The notes below the pieces were generated by a model that worked only from the letters and a program-made list of their open reading frames with translations, did not search any database and had not been told where the DNA came from. A stretch of 64,000 bases of DNA from Prescottella sp. R16 (GTDB lineage Bacteria > Actinomycetota > Actinomycetes > Mycobacteriales > Mycobacteriaceae): assembly GCF_030656875.1 (NCBI RefSeq), contig NZ_CP130943.1, positions 372,001 through 436,000 of the forward strand, in the 5' to 3' direction. Both the position numbers and the translations under genes were made by a program. Shown here piece after piece: positions 63,139 to 64,000 of the stretch (positions are counted from its first letter, which is position 1; each line of letters starts with the position of its first letter).

Positions 63139-64000
63139 ATGAAACTCGTCGTTCTCGGTGCCGGTTCGATCGCCGGCTCGGTGGCCCGCCTCGTCGCGGC
63201 CGGCGGCGGCTACGACGAACTCGTCGTCGCCGACCTCGATCCCCCCCCGCGAAGGCGACCGCGGTCGCCGACGAATTGGGCGGCAAGGCAGTGCAGTTCG
63301 ACGCGTCCGACCCGGCGAGTATCCGGTCGGCGATCACCGGAGCCGACATCGTCTTCAACGCGGTGGGCCCGTTCTTCAAGTTCGGTATGCCGATCATCCG
63401 CGCGGCGATCGAGTGCGGGGTGAACTACGTCGACGTGTGCGACGAGTTCGATGTCGCCGAACAACTGGTCCGGGCAACCGATCTGGACGTTGCGGCGAAG
63501 GCCGCGGGGGTGAGTGTGCTGTTCGGCATGGGCTTCGCCCCGGGTGTCACGAGCCTGCTGGGGCGGTGGGCCGTCGACTCGCTGGACTCCGCGCACAGCG
63601 TCGACGTCGTGATGGTGGTGCCCTACGTCGTGAACATGGGCCCCACGATCAACGAGCACATGCTGCACTCGATGTCCGGGGACGTCGTGCAGTTCGTCGA
63701 CGGCGAGATGACGCGGCTACCGGCGTGGGGTGCGCCGCGGTCGTACACGTTCGGTGCCCCGTTCGACGCCACCGTCGAGGCCGGGTACATGGGGCACCCG
63801 GAGGGCATCACGCTGGGGACGTACGTGCCGGGCCTGCGCAATGCGACGGTGCGGTTCGCGTGGTTCGAGGAGGCCGGCAACCGGCTCTGGCAGCAGTTCG
63901 AGCAGTGGGGGCTGACCGATCCGACCCGAGTCGACGGCCTGCCCCTGGCGTCGCGGGAATTCCTGGCCCGGTTCATGGCGACCGACGCCGGGCAGCGCGG
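63139..64000 (+). pseudogene. Saccharopine dehydrogenase family gene, frameshifted and cut by window edge
   Basis: The frame starts MKLVVLGAGSIAGSVARLVA (Rossmann loop) and reads to a run of 8 C at 63241-63248. Beyond it the homologous sequence continues only in another frame (AKATAVADELGGKAVQFDAS, then ADIVFNAVGPFFKFGMPIIRAAIECGVNYVDVCDEFD) to the window end without stops. A run of 9 C (or 6) would restore one frame. It may be a true frameshift, a slippage-prone phase switch, or a sequence error. The gene likely acts with the upstream oxidoreductase. Confidence 0.8.

Overview
The window is high-GC actinobacterial chromosome, most likely Rhodococcus or a close relative in the Mycobacteriales. 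Evidence: Lsr2, an aa3 cytochrome oxidase subunit I, a TIGR03086-family protein, an MMPL transporter, DtxR/IdeR-like iron boxes, and an aspartate aminotransferase near dnaX as in Mycobacterium. GTG starts and 4-bp ATGA/GTGA overlaps are common.

Left part (1-31 kb): a truncated Clp ATPase, a membrane protein, a glycolipid-binding-domain protein and a CueP-like copper lipoprotein. Next come amidase-tyrA facing a tadA pair, CsbD, tRNA-Ser(CGA), a HbpS-like protein and Lsr2. Small regulator-plus-target modules follow: XRE-cupin/aldolase/DapA-like, MarR/MFS, and TetR/MMPL with twin palindromic operators. A MerR regulator fused to beta-clamp domains is unusual. Then come a heterodimeric ABC exporter, an acyl-CoA dehydrogenase and a methyltransferase. 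A queuosine group (tgt, a YhhQ-type precursor transporter and gluQ) lies at 26.5-31.2 kb.

Middle (31-44 kb): ctaD; a TIGR03086/AraC pair; an FbpABC-type ferric iron importer; tRNA-Ser(GGA); SRP RNA; aspartate aminotransferase; and a divergent siderophore-binding lipoprotein/siderophore esterase pair sharing an iron box.

At 43,973-54,236 a 10.26-kb integrated element splits a host HhH-GPD DNA-repair gene in frame. It encodes a large serine integrase, a long hairpin-rich leader, a winged-helix replication protein carrying four palindromic iterons, small proteins, a scaffold-like protein, an HK97-type capsid protein, a small-terminase-like protein and two head-completion proteins. I see no large terminase, portal, protease, tail or lysis genes. 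This gene set points to a capsid-encoding phage satellite that depends on a helper phage. It is the most notable system in the window.

Right part (54-64 kb): an ammonium transporter, dnaX, a TetR gene with palindromic operators, and an operon of peptide-type binding lipoprotein, TetR, FAD oxidoreductase and a saccharopine-dehydrogenase-like gene. That last gene is frameshifted at an 8-C tract and runs off the edge.
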